Assembly (NCBI GenBank): GCA_021740625.1
Contig: JAIOZK010000015.1
Span: 1 to 64,000, forward strand
Source of the DNA: Bacteroidales bacterium
GTDB taxonomy: Bacteria; Bacteroidota; Bacteroidia; Bacteroidales; JAIOZK01
Direction of reading: 5' to 3'
Length of the DNA: 64,000 bases
Numbering within the stretch: position 1 is the stretch's first letter; every line of letters begins with the position of its first letter. A model generated the notes under the pieces. The model ran no database searches and was not told the DNA's origin. It saw only the letters and a program-made list of their open reading frames with translations. Shown here piece after piece: positions 29,955 to 42,879 of this stretch. Made by a program: the position numbers and the translations under genes.

Positions 29955-30763
29955 AATTCGAAAAGGATGATTTAAAAGAGGTCGTAAGGACACGGTATAA
30001 CCAGATTGCACAGCAAAGCAAAGAAAAAAATGAAACCTCCTGCTGCGGAAGTACCGATTGCTGCGGAGAAGTCGATTATACCATCTTCAGTGATGATTAC
30101 TCCGAATTACAGGGTTATAATACTGATGCTGATCTGGGCCTGGGCTGCGGACTGCCAACCGAACATGCCGGTCTCAAAAAGGGAGATACCGTAATTGACC
30201 TGGGCTCAGGAGCCGGAAACGATTGCTTCGTAGCCCGCTCCATTGTGGGTGAAGAAGGCATGGTATGGGGACTGGATTTTGCCGGTGCCATGCTCACCAA
30301 AGCCAGGAAGAATACAAAAAAGCTGGGTTTGAAAAACATTTCCTTCGTGAAAGGGGACATTGAGAGCATGCCTTTTGAAAATGAACTGGCCGATGTGATC
30401 ATCAGTAATTGTGTGCTGAACCTTGTCCCTGATAAAAACAAAGCGTTTTCCGAGATTTTCAGGGTATTGAAAACGCTTGGCCACTTCTGTGTTTCTGATG
30501 TTGTGCTGGAAGGAAAACTGCCCGAAAACATACGGAAAGCAACCGAAATGTATGCAGGTTGTGTATCAGGTGCGCTTCAGAAAGATGAGTACCTTGAAAC
30601 AATCCGGGGAAATGGTTTCACTGGTATCGAGATCAAAAAAGAAAAAAAGATCAATGTTCCGGATGAGTTACTGTTACAATATATTTCCAGGGAAGAGCTC
30701 AAAACATTCAGGGAAAACAAAAGTGGGATATTCAGCATCACTGTAACCGCAAATAAAGCTTAG
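29951..30763 (+). CDS. arsM: Arsenite methyltransferase
   Basis: SCCGSTDCCGE, LGLGCGLPTEHAGLKKGDTVIDLGSGAGNDCFVA. Confidence 0.94.
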   Translation: MKFEKDDLKEVVRTRYNQIAQQSKEKNETSCCGSTDCCGEVDYTIFSDDYSELQGYNTDADLGLGCGLPTEHAGLKKGDTVIDLGSGAGNDCFVARSIVGEEGMVWGLDFAGAMLTKARKNTKKLGLKNISFVKGDIESMPFENELADVIISNCVLNLVPDKNKAFSEIFRVLKTLGHFCVSDVVLEGKLPENIRKATEMYAGCVSGALQKDEYLETIRGNGFTGIEIKKEKKINVPDELLLQYISREELKTFRENKSGIFSITVTANKA

Positions 30764-30766
30764 TTT

Positions 30767-31822
30767 ATGAAAACAGGAAAAAAACTATCCTTTTTAGATC
30801 GTTACCTGACCCTCTGGATTTTTGCTGCCATGCTTGTGGGAGTTTTCTGGGGTCATTTCTACCCGGGCATTGCGAATTTCTGGGATCAGTTCAAATCAGG
30901 CACCACCAACATACCGATTGCGATCGGCTTGATCCTGATGATGTACCCTCCCCTTGCAAAAGTCAGGTATGAAGAATTGCCCCGTGTTTTCAGGAATGTG
31001 AAGATACTCGGCATTTCACTGGTGCAGAACTGGATCATCGGCCCAATACTGATGTTCGTGCTGGCGATCATCTTTTTGCCGGCTTACCCGCATTATATGG
31101 CCGGACTCATTCTGATCGGGCTGGCCCGCTGCATCGCCATGGTGATCGTGTGGAACGACCTGGCCAAAGGCAACCGGGAATATGCCGCCGGCCTGGTGGC
31201 TTTCAACTCCATTTTCCAGATCATCTTCTTTTCCCTTTATGCCTGGATATTCATCACAGTATTGCCCGGATGGCTGGGCTTAAAATCCTTTGAAGTGGAC
31301 ATCACCATCGGGGAAGTGGCCAAAAGCGTACTGATCTATCTGGGAATACCTTTTGCCGCGGGATTCTTGACCAGGACGGTCCTGACCCGTATTAAAGGCA
31401 AAGAATGGTACGACAAAAAATTCGCCCCGAAGATCAGTCCTGTTACACTCATCGCCCTCTTATTTACCATTCTGGTGATGTTCAGCCTGAAAGGCGAATA
31501 CATCGTAAAGATCCCGCTGGACGTGGTCCGCATCGCTATTCCGCTGGTCATTTACTTTGTCATCATGTTCCTGGTTTCATTTTGGATGGGCAAAAAAGCC
31601 GGTGCCGATTATTCCAAAACCACTACCATCGCTTTTACAGCAGCCAGCAATAATTTTGAACTGGCGATCGCAGTTGCCGTAGCGGTTTTCGGTATCAATT
31701 CAGGTGAAGCATTCGCTGCAGTGATCGGACCTCTGGTGGAAGTACCCGTGCTAATCGCCCTGGTGAATGTGGCGCTGTGGTTTCAGCAGAAGTACTTTGC
31801 GGGAGAACGCACTAGAGTATAA
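30767..31822 (+). CDS. acr3: ACR3-family arsenite efflux transporter
   Basis: [21 protein letters not shown], multi-[40 protein letters not shown]. Confidence 0.95.
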   Translation: MKTGKKLSFLDRYLTLWIFAAMLVGVFWGHFYPGIANFWDQFKSGTTNIPIAIGLILMMYPPLAKVRYEELPRVFRNVKILGISLVQNWIIGPILMFVLAIIFLPAYPHYMAGLILIGLARCIAMVIVWNDLAKGNREYAAGLVAFNSIFQIIFFSLYAWIFITVLPGWLGLKSFEVDITIGEVAKSVLIYLGIPFAAGFLTRTVLTRIKGKEWYDKKFAPKISPVTLIALLFTILVMFSLKGEYIVKIPLDVVRIAIPLVIYFVIMFLVSFWMGKKAGADYSKTTTIAFTAASNNFELAIAVAVAVFGINSGEAFAAVIGPLVEVPVLIALVNVALWFQQKYFAGERTRV

Positions 31823-31988
31823 AGGGCATTTTAGTCTGTAGGCTGAGATTTGTAGTCGGCATTAGGCAGTCGGCAAGGCCACGGCAGACAGGCAGGTGGC
31901 AGATTGCATACCTTGATTACAAATTCGAAGATGTCCTTTAAAGCTGACAGGTTTGATAATTGATCGGTACAACTCAAGACTAAAAATT

Positions 31989-32016
31989 CAAAACTCAAAA
32001 CTCAAAACTCAAAACT
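31989..32016. repeat. Heptamer tandem repeat (CAAAACT) x4
   Basis: caaaact repeated four times in the acr3/cyclase intergenic region. Confidence 0.9.
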
Positions 32017-32120
32017 TATTGCTATCTTAACTTTCCTTGATTTATTTTAACATATTTTAAGCTTATGCTTATATTTACACCTTTACTTTTGATCCGTAAT
32101 CAAGAGCAATCGACCATTAT

Positions 32121-34196
32121 ATGACAGAAAGCAAGAAAGTACCCCGTTTTCATGGTTTGAGGATCTACCTTATAGCAACGATCCTGTATATTTTCCTTGT
32201 TTTGCCTCTTTCACTGATCCTGCTGGCCAAATACGGTCCCGACTGGGCAGACAACGGAAACTCATCTTTTTTGATCTATGGGAATAATGAAACCCAGCTT
32301 TCTGATACCATCCCGCAAGTTCAGGATGAAGTTTTGCCCAGGGACTCCCTGGAATCTGAATTGGAATCAGAAATCCAGGCGACAGAAGAGAACATACAAA
32401 AAGATGAGCAAATGCTTATCAAAACCATCAACCTTTTGCCCCAGTTGCTGATCATTTCCTTTCTGGTTGGTTTTGCTTTCAATCTTCCCTTTAAAATTTA
32501 TTTCAACCGCAAGAGAAAGAAAAAAACAATTTCCGAAGGGCTCAAGAAATTTGTCAAAAGATTTATTCTTAAAGTACCCATGATCAATGTGGGCATACTT
32601 TCCATATCATATGGCCTCATACTCATTTATATGCTCTATGTTATTATTTTCCACAACCATGATTTCAGTGATATTGTAAGCCGCTTTTATATACGTTACT
32701 TTTTCATTTCGGTTCTGGCTTCCCTGCTTACACTGATCTTTGTTTATAACTGGGAAAAACACCGGGTACATATCAGATACCTGGATTTTGTCTTTTCAAT
32801 GGAAGAATTGAAGAAAAGGATATTCAAAGTGAAGGCCGGCAAGATCAGGAACAGGCTCTGGGTCTCCTCCGCAGTAACCACACTGCTGCCATTGATCCTG
32901 GTAATATTTTATCTTTTCCTCGGACTGACCAACATACAGGAGTTAAACCTACAGGAGATTGATGACAAGGGTTGGAGAATATTGCTGGGTAAGTATTACG
33001 ACTTGCTGGAAGAAGGCAGTCTGAGTTTCAGCAACATGCAGGACCTTTTCTATGTCAATATTTTTGACAGCATCCTGATGCTCACCGGTATCTTTTCCGG
33101 GATTTTTGTAGCCTTCATCTACATCCTCTTTTTTGTAAACTGGACCACCAGTGACATTGTGCTACCCGTAAGCGAATTGTTGCGGAAGATGGAGAAAACA
33201 GGCAAGGGGGAAATGGACCAGTTCAGCATCGTAAGGACCAATGATGAAATTGGTGTATTGACCGAAGGGTATAACGATATGTCGCAGAAAATCAAAGATT
33301 ATATCACAAGCATTTCCAGGATTAACCAGGCCAATGCACGATTTGTACCCAAGCAGTTCCTCGAATACCTGGGCAAGGAAAGCATTGCCGATATCAGCCT
33401 GGGCGATCAGGTACAGCAGGAAATGACTGTGTTGTTTTGCGACATCCGCAATTTTACCACGATTTCGGAAGACATGACCCCACGGGAGAATTTCAATTTC
33501 CTGAACAATTACCTGGGGTATATGGAACCTATCATCCGCCGCAACAAAGGATTTGTAGATAAATACATTGGAGATTCCATCATGGCTCTTTTCAGCCAGC
33601 GTGCCGAGGACGCCCTCAATGCAGCCATCGAAATGCGTATCAAGCTGGTGGAGTTCAATCAGGTGATGGAACAATTTGGGAAACCTCCCATCAGCAATGG
33701 TTTCGGAATACACACCGGAAACCTGATGCTGGGGATCGTGGGCGGTGAAGGCAGAATGGACGGAACCGTTATTTCTGATGCCGTGAACCTCAGCTCACGC
33801 CTGGAAGGACTCAATAAACTTTATGGAGGATCCATCATCATATCAGAAGACACCCTGATCAGGATCAACGACCCGAGTCATTATAATTACAGGTTCCTCG
33901 ACATTGTAAAAGTCAAAGGCAAAAAAGAAGCTGTCTATATTTTTGAAGTCCTGGATGGAGAACCTGCCGAAATCAAAGAATTGAAGATCAGTACCAAAAC
34001 AGAATTTGGCAAAGCACTGCAACTCTATAAAAACATGCAGTTCGAAAAAGCCCTGGAGATATTCCTCAGCATCTATTCCGAAAATCCGGATGACAAAGCT
34101 GCCAAAGTATACCTCAACAGGTGTAAAAAACTGATACGGGAAGGGGTTCCCGATGATTGGGACGGAATTCAGAAATTTGAGAACAAATTTGAATGA
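32121..34196 (+). CDS. Membrane adenylate/guanylate cyclase (class III) with HAMP-like linker and C-terminal TPR-like segment
   Basis: MTVLFCDIRNFTTISEDMTP, FVDKYIGDSIMALF, GIHTGNLMLGIVGGEGRMDGTVISDAVNLSSRLE. Confidence 0.92.
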   Translation: MTESKKVPRFHGLRIYLIATILYIFLVLPLSLILLAKYGPDWADNGNSSFLIYGNNETQLSDTIPQVQDEVLPRDSLESELESEIQATEENIQKDEQMLIKTINLLPQLLIISFLVGFAFNLPFKIYFNRKRKKKTISEGLKKFVKRFILKVPMINVGILSISYGLILIYMLYVIIFHNHDFSDIVSRFYIRYFFISVLASLLTLIFVYNWEKHRVHIRYLDFVFSMEELKKRIFKVKAGKIRNRLWVSSAVTTLLPLILVIFYLFLGLTNIQELNLQEIDDKGWRILLGKYYDLLEEGSLSFSNMQDLFYVNIFDSILMLTGIFSGIFVAFIYILFFVNWTTSDIVLPVSELLRKMEKTGKGEMDQFSIVRTNDEIGVLTEGYNDMSQKIKDYITSISRINQANARFVPKQFLEYLGKESIADISLGDQVQQEMTVLFCDIRNFTTISEDMTPRENFNFLNNYLGYMEPIIRRNKGFVDKYIGDSIMALFSQRAEDALNAAIEMRIKLVEFNQVMEQFGKPPISNGFGIHTGNLMLGIVGGEGRMDGTVISDAVNLSSRLEGLNKLYGGSIIISEDTLIRINDPSHYNYRFLDIVKVKGKKEAVYIFEVLDGEPAEIKELKISTKTEFGKALQLYKNMQFEKALEIFLSIYSENPDDKAAKVYLNRCKKLIREGVPDDWDGIQKFENKFE

Positions 34197-34318
34197 TATA
34201 AGCCCGGACCGCTGAAAAACCAACTGCCTGAATAATTAAACAATACAGGATCTTTCAAAGAGATTTTGTAATTTCGAATAATACTGGAATGAAACGCACT
34301 TGAAAAGAAGGACTGAAA

Positions 34319-34906
34319 ATGGATTTTGAAAAAGCACGCGAATATATCATACAAAGGATTGAACAAAATATCAATCCCAATCTTTTCTATCATAACCTTG
34401 ACCATACCCTGGATGTGTTAGAATCTGCCACTCAGATTGCTGCCAATGAAAAGCTCGGACAAAAAGAATTTATACTCCTCAAAACAGCCTGTCTCTATCA
34501 TGATTCCGGCATGCTGATTGACTATGGATCCCATGAGGAGCAATCCTGCAAAATTGCAAAAGATTCCCTGGATCAATTCAATTATTCAAAAAAAGACATT
34601 GAAAGTATCTGCGACATGATCATGGCCACGAAATTACCGCAGCAGGCCAGCACCATAATGCAGCAAATTATTTGCGATGCTGACCTGGATTACCTGGGGC
34701 GGGATGATTTCTTTATGATCTCTCACAGGCTGCGCCTTGAATGGATCCGGATGGACATCATCAATTTTAATTTGAAAGACTGGTATGCGAACCAGATACA
34801 GTTTCTTGAATCACATCAGTATTTTACAAACTGGGCCAAACAGGAGCGGGAAGCAGGGAAACAGAAAAACCTGGAAATGATCAAAGAAATATGCTCAGTT
34901 GAATAA
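34319..34906 (+). CDS. HD-domain protein (phosphohydrolase-like)
   Basis: FYHNLDHTLDVLE...LLKTACLYHDSGML...ICDADLDYLG. Confidence 0.85.
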   Translation: MDFEKAREYIIQRIEQNINPNLFYHNLDHTLDVLESATQIAANEKLGQKEFILLKTACLYHDSGMLIDYGSHEEQSCKIAKDSLDQFNYSKKDIESICDMIMATKLPQQASTIMQQIICDADLDYLGRDDFFMISHRLRLEWIRMDIINFNLKDWYANQIQFLESHQYFTNWAKQEREAGKQKNLEMIKEICSVE

Positions 34907-34979
34907 TTCATAATTAATTAAATTAATCTCGATAATTATTTTCTATATTTGTTGAAGAATTAATTAAAAGCGTTCGAAA

Positions 34980-35807
34980 ATGAATAATGTTCTCTTAGTG
35001 CCTACAGATTTTTCCGATGTTACTGCAAACGCCGCCAGGATGGCAGGCAATGCAGCAAAATATCTTGGTTTTAAGATCAGCCTTTTGCATGTGATCGACA
35101 AAAACACAAAGGCAACTTTGAAAAAAGAAGGTAAAGATATCAATGCAGTTCACGAGGAATTGAATACCCAGGCCGCAGAATTGAAAAAAGAATTTGGGGT
35201 CGAGGTTGATACCATCGCCAGGGAAGGAAATATTTTCAGTACCATTGGTGAAACAGCCAAGGACATTGGTGCCAATCTGATCTTTATGGGTACCCATGGA
35301 AAAATCGGTATGCAGAAACTGACAGGCAGCTACGCGCTGAAAGTGATCACCAGCTCCGAAGCCCCTGTCATCGTAACCCAGAAAAGATATTTTGAAAAGC
35401 AATATACCGATATTGTGCTGCCGATCACAAGTGATTCCGGTCCATGGGAAAAAACAAAATGGGCTGCCTATATCGCAAAACAGTTCAACGCCAAGATACA
35501 TATTTATCACCTCGACAGTGAAGGCATAGAGGATGCAATTGTTTTGATTACAAACCACTTCAAGGCAAACGAAGTGGATTATTCTATTACCAAAGCCGGC
35601 AGGAGCGGGAACTTCACCAAACAGGTGATCGATTATGCCACCGAAACCAATGCCGGCCTTATCATGATCATGACCAATCCCGAAAAAGGTTTTTCATCTT
35701 TTATACTGGGCAGCTACGACGAAGATATTATTTTCAACACCTCTCAGATCCCGGTGATGTGCATCAACCCAAGGGATGTGAACTGGAAAAAGATTGTTTC
35801 TCGTTAA
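34980..35807 (+). CDS. Universal stress protein (tandem UspA)
   Basis: NVLLVPTDFSDVTANAARMAG...LIFMGTHGKIGMQKLTGSYALKV. Confidence 0.92.
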   Translation: MNNVLLVPTDFSDVTANAARMAGNAAKYLGFKISLLHVIDKNTKATLKKEGKDINAVHEELNTQAAELKKEFGVEVDTIAREGNIFSTIGETAKDIGANLIFMGTHGKIGMQKLTGSYALKVITSSEAPVIVTQKRYFEKQYTDIVLPITSDSGPWEKTKWAAYIAKQFNAKIHIYHLDSEGIEDAIVLITNHFKANEVDYSITKAGRSGNFTKQVIDYATETNAGLIMIMTNPEKGFSSFILGSYDEDIIFNTSQIPVMCINPRDVNWKKIVSR

Positions 35808-35836
35808 TTTTTATGAATGTCACTAACATTTACCGA

Positions 35837-35861
35837 GGTCCGGCTTTGCCGGGCCTTTTTT
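35837..35861 (+). terminator. Rho-independent terminator
   Basis: GGTCCGGC-TTT-GCCGGGCC-TTTTTT downstream of the USP gene. Confidence 0.85.
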
Positions 35862-35924
35862 GTTCCTGTGATGCAAGTATAACAAATACTTAAATATTTA
35901 CCTTTGCTACCTCAATCAATTCTT

Positions 35925-39516
<3,592 letters not shown>

Positions 39517-39517
39517 A

Positions 39518-39574
39518 AACCGCTAAGTTGCCAGGACGCTATTATAAACTTAGCGTCTTCCTGCCTTAGCGGTT
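39518..39574. terminator. Long inverted repeat, likely bidirectional terminator
   Basis: AACCGCTAAGTTGCCAGGACGCT / AGCGTCTTCCTGCCTTAGCGGTT between the convergent ligA and GIN-domain genes. Confidence 0.6.
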
Positions 39575-39593
39575 CAACTTCTTAGCGCCTTAC

Positions 39594-40316
39594 TTAATTC
39601 TGATCAACGTCCGCCGCCCCGCTCACATGCTTCATCACCCTGGGATTGCCTTTGAAGTCAACCGAAGAGGCTCCCGAAGCATCAATCTTCAATTCTTCAG
39701 AAACATTGATCTCTACATCCGATGATCCGCTGGCTTCGATCTCAGCTTCTTTCACCTTCAGATCCCATCCATCAAATTCAGAAGCTCCGGAGAAATCACC
39801 TTTTAACTTGTCTGCATTACCCTTCATCTTAACTTCTGTCGCACCACTGATGTTCAAACGGATAATTGCAGCCTCCAGCTCCATTTCCACTTCGCTGGCA
39901 CCACTGGCAATCAGGCCGAAATCACCCAGTTCCAGTTTATCTTTGGCTTCCAGTTCTGCAGCGCCGCTGATCTCGATGTTTTCCAGTTCAACGAAGCTTA
40001 TATAAAGATTAAGCTCCCCGGCATCCCTGAATCCTTTCTCCTGGTATATCTTCAGAGTATTGCCCTTTACTTCTGTGACAATATATCCGATGAGGTTGTC
40101 ATCCGCTTCTACCATGCATTTTTCTGCAGTACCCTGCTTCAGTATGATATCAAATGCACCCCCTACCTCGATAGCATTGAAGCTGCCGATCTGTCTTTCT
40201 TCTTTAACCACATCGCCGCTTCCTTTAATTCCCTGTGCGATACAGCTATTCAGCATAAAACCGGTTGTCATGACTATGACCAGGCTCGTAAGAAAATTTA
40301 ATCCTTGTTTTTTCAT
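39594..40316 (-). CDS. Head GIN domain (DUF2807) protein
   Basis: IGSFNAIEVGGAFDIILKQGTAEKCMVEADDNLIGYIVTEVKGNTLKIY, repetitive beta (SGASEVEM...). Confidence 0.85.
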   Translation of the reverse strand: MKKQGLNFLTSLVIVMTTGFMLNSCIAQGIKGSGDVVKEERQIGSFNAIEVGGAFDIILKQGTAEKCMVEADDNLIGYIVTEVKGNTLKIYQEKGFRDAGELNLYISFVELENIEISGAAELEAKDKLELGDFGLIASGASEVEMELEAAIIRLNISGATEVKMKGNADKLKGDFSGASEFDGWDLKVKEAEIEASGSSDVEINVSEELKIDASGASSVDFKGNPRVMKHVSGAADVDQN

Positions 40317-40333
40317 AATGATCAATTTATTTA

Positions 40334-41380
40334 TTAAAGATTCACATTTGCATTTTTACATTTTATGATTACTTCCGATTGAGGTGAGGTTTCTTCCCCC
40401 ACAGTACCAGAATAGTAGAATTTGGTATAACCTTCGGTTTCCTTCGAGACCTTCGCCTCGTCTTTTGGGTAATTTACCGAACCGTATTTTGCTTCAGCTT
40501 CCAAGGTGTAGCTGGCATCACTGTCTATGCCAATACTGGCATTCGCGTATTCCGTATTGATGTGGATCTTGTTGAAGTTTTTATTGATATTTTCCACTTC
40601 CAGATTTCCGTATTTCATTTCAACCATGAGGTCTTTGCTCAACTCATCGATTTCCACATGTGTAAACTTGGAATCCATTGCAAAGGAAAAACATTCATCA
40701 ATATCAATTTCATCATATTGAGATTCCAGTTCGATGCTGCGTATGTTTTCCGCTTCAAGCTGGCTGTATTCCGACTCAACAGCCATTGAAGCAGCCTGGC
40801 CAACAAAAAACTCCGAATAAGCGATCTCCATTTTAGCTTTGTTCAATCGATTGATGCTTGCACTGCTGTATTTGAGAAAAAGTTCAACATCATTGTTGTT
40901 CAGTGCAATAATATTCAAAACACCATATTTAACACCGATCTTAGCCTCGCCGCTGATCTCCTCTGCATGCAGCTTTCCGTATTCCATCAGCAGGTCAACA
41001 TGCATGGATGCAGGCATCATGATGTTCATGATCACTTCGTAATTGCAATCATTCTTGCATTTCACATCCGAGAGGTCTACATATGCTTCAACCAGATCTT
41101 TCGAACCTGAGATATTGACTTTAATATCTTTCAGTACCTTGTTGGCTTTTTCTTTTGTATTTGCTACAACCTGCATTTCAACATCGAATGCTACCTGGTT
41201 TTTATCCCAGTTTTCAATCCTGATCTCCCCATATTTGTTTTTTGCTTTCAACAGGGCATCTGCATTCACATTGAATTCTTTTTTGATTGTACTGGTGACC
41301 TCCTCATCCTGGGCAAAAAGATTGCTGCTAAACAGGCTGATCAAGAGAATTCCGCTTAAGAGTAAAATTGTTTTTTTCAT
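40334..41380 (-). CDS. DUF4097-like secreted beta-repeat protein
   Basis: Signal peptide; EFNVNADALLKAKNKYGEIRIENWDKNQVAFDVEM. Confidence 0.65.
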   Translation of the reverse strand: MKKTILLLSGILLISLFSSNLFAQDEEVTSTIKKEFNVNADALLKAKNKYGEIRIENWDKNQVAFDVEMQVVANTKEKANKVLKDIKVNISGSKDLVEAYVDLSDVKCKNDCNYEVIMNIMMPASMHVDLLMEYGKLHAEEISGEAKIGVKYGVLNIIALNNNDVELFLKYSSASINRLNKAKMEIAYSEFFVGQAASMAVESEYSQLEAENIRSIELESQYDEIDIDECFSFAMDSKFTHVEIDELSKDLMVEMKYGNLEVENINKNFNKIHINTEYANASIGIDSDASYTLEAEAKYGSVNYPKDEAKVSKETEGYTKFYYSGTVGEETSPQSEVIIKCKNANVNL

Positions 41381-41528
41381 AATAATTAATATTGGTTAGT
41401 GAATTACAGCGTTGCGTGGTTTTGATTATGCAAGATATTGGTTGTCAGTCTGAGACCGGAGTCGAAGACTGGGTTTACAGTGACTTACATTCAAACCAAA
41501 CAACGCGTTTTTGATTTATAATTTTTGA

Positions 41529-42068
41529 TCAATTCTCAATTGTATTTATTTTATCAAGGATCTGGTCCAGCACATTGCTCATCAACTGGTAGTTATTCAC
41601 CAGGGCATGAAACAACCTGCTGTTCTGCCCACTGCTTTCAAAATCTTCTTCAAGCTGCCGGGTTGAACGCTCCAACTGGTCGATCTCTTCCGTGGCAAAT
41701 TGCTTCAGTTCTGCACAATCCGGATTTTCGCAGCTCATTTGCTGGATCTTTTCCAGTTTCTTCTCTTTCTGAAAACCATAATATTTTTTGATGTTTTGCA
41801 GTTCCTGCTCATAATTCTCATCAGTCATAACCTGAGAAGCCAGCTCTCTGCCAGTATTATAGGGCTGATCAGGCAAGAGGAAAGATATTGCAAACACGAT
41901 CACAAACACAGCCGCCACTTTCCATGCAATCCCGAAAACCATGCGTTTTCTTTGTAAGGTTCTGGAATATCCAAGTTTTTCGCTGAACCTGTCGAAGTGT
42001 CCTGCCGAAGGTTCATGCACATCGAAGGATTCTTTGTTCTTTTTTATTTTTTCTTCAAGTACCGACAT
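41529..42068 (-). CDS. Anti-sigma-factor-like membrane protein
   Basis: Short cytoplasmic N-terminus, single TM, directly downstream of the ECF sigma gene. Confidence 0.55.
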   Translation of the reverse strand: MSVLEEKIKKNKESFDVHEPSAGHFDRFSEKLGYSRTLQRKRMVFGIAWKVAAVFVIVFAISFLLPDQPYNTGRELASQVMTDENYEQELQNIKKYYGFQKEKKLEKIQQMSCENPDCAELKQFATEEIDQLERSTRQLEEDFESSGQNSRLFHALVNNYQLMSNVLDQILDKINTIEN

Positions 42069-42079
42069 AACAATTCTTT

Positions 42080-42673
42080 TTAATTGGCCGAATGAAACAG
42101 GGCCGTGTTCTTTAATTCCTTTGATAATCGCTTCCTGGCTCTGGAATAACGGGTGCGGGCATTTTCATAGCTGATGTCAAGGATATTCGAGATTTCCTCA
42201 TGATCGTATCCTTCCAGCAGGTAAAGAGAAACAATCACGCGGTAATCATCCGGGAGTTCCTCTATCTTTTTCCTGATCTCACTGATTTTGTATGAAAGGA
42301 TTTCCAGGTGATCCTCTTCCTCCTGAAGGGCATTCTCAACATCGATATTTTCAATGGGAACATATGTTTTCCTTCCCTTATAAAGATCAATGGACTTATT
42401 GATGACGATGCGCTTCAGCCATGCACCGAAAGTGGATTGCCCGTCAAACTGCCCAATCTTCCTGAAAGCATCCAGGAAAGCCTCCTGCATGGCATCTTCT
42501 GCTTCTGCTTTATTTCCGGTTATTCTATATGCTGTATTGTACATGGCTTTGTAGTATAATTTATACAACTCGAACTGGGCTCTCCGGTCATCCGAACGGA
42601 TCTTGTCTATCAGTGCATCGGTTTTTGGTGTATTGCTTTTCTCCAAACCTGCTTGATTTTTGTCTAAAGACAT
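42080..42673 (-). CDS. ECF-type RNA polymerase sigma factor
   Basis: AMYNTAYRITGNKAEAEDAMQEAFLDAFRKIGQFDGQSTFGAWLKRIVINKSID...ISNILDISYENARTRYSRARKRL. Confidence 0.92.
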   Translation of the reverse strand: MSLDKNQAGLEKSNTPKTDALIDKIRSDDRRAQFELYKLYYKAMYNTAYRITGNKAEAEDAMQEAFLDAFRKIGQFDGQSTFGAWLKRIVINKSIDLYKGRKTYVPIENIDVENALQEEEDHLEILSYKISEIRKKIEELPDDYRVIVSLYLLEGYDHEEISNILDISYENARTRYSRARKRLSKELKNTALFHSAN

Positions 42674-42744
42674 AAAAAAATATTTGATGTTACACTTTCT
42701 CAGAATTTTCTGAATTAAAAATACAAAGACCGGAAGTGAAATAC

Positions 42745-42775
42745 AAAAAAAGTCCCGCGCATTCAACGCGGGGCC
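42745..42775 (-). terminator. Rho-independent terminator after the TonB receptor-like gene
   Basis: Minus strand CCCCGCGTTGAATGCGCGGG followed by ACTTTTTTTG. Confidence 0.75.
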
Positions 42776-42879
42776 AAGCGACTCAGGAGGCTAAGCAGCA
42801 ATTTTTAAAGGAAAACCAGCCTCCGCATTCAAGTCATTCAACCGGAGAACAGTTGTTAACGGAATCCGCATCTACTTGA

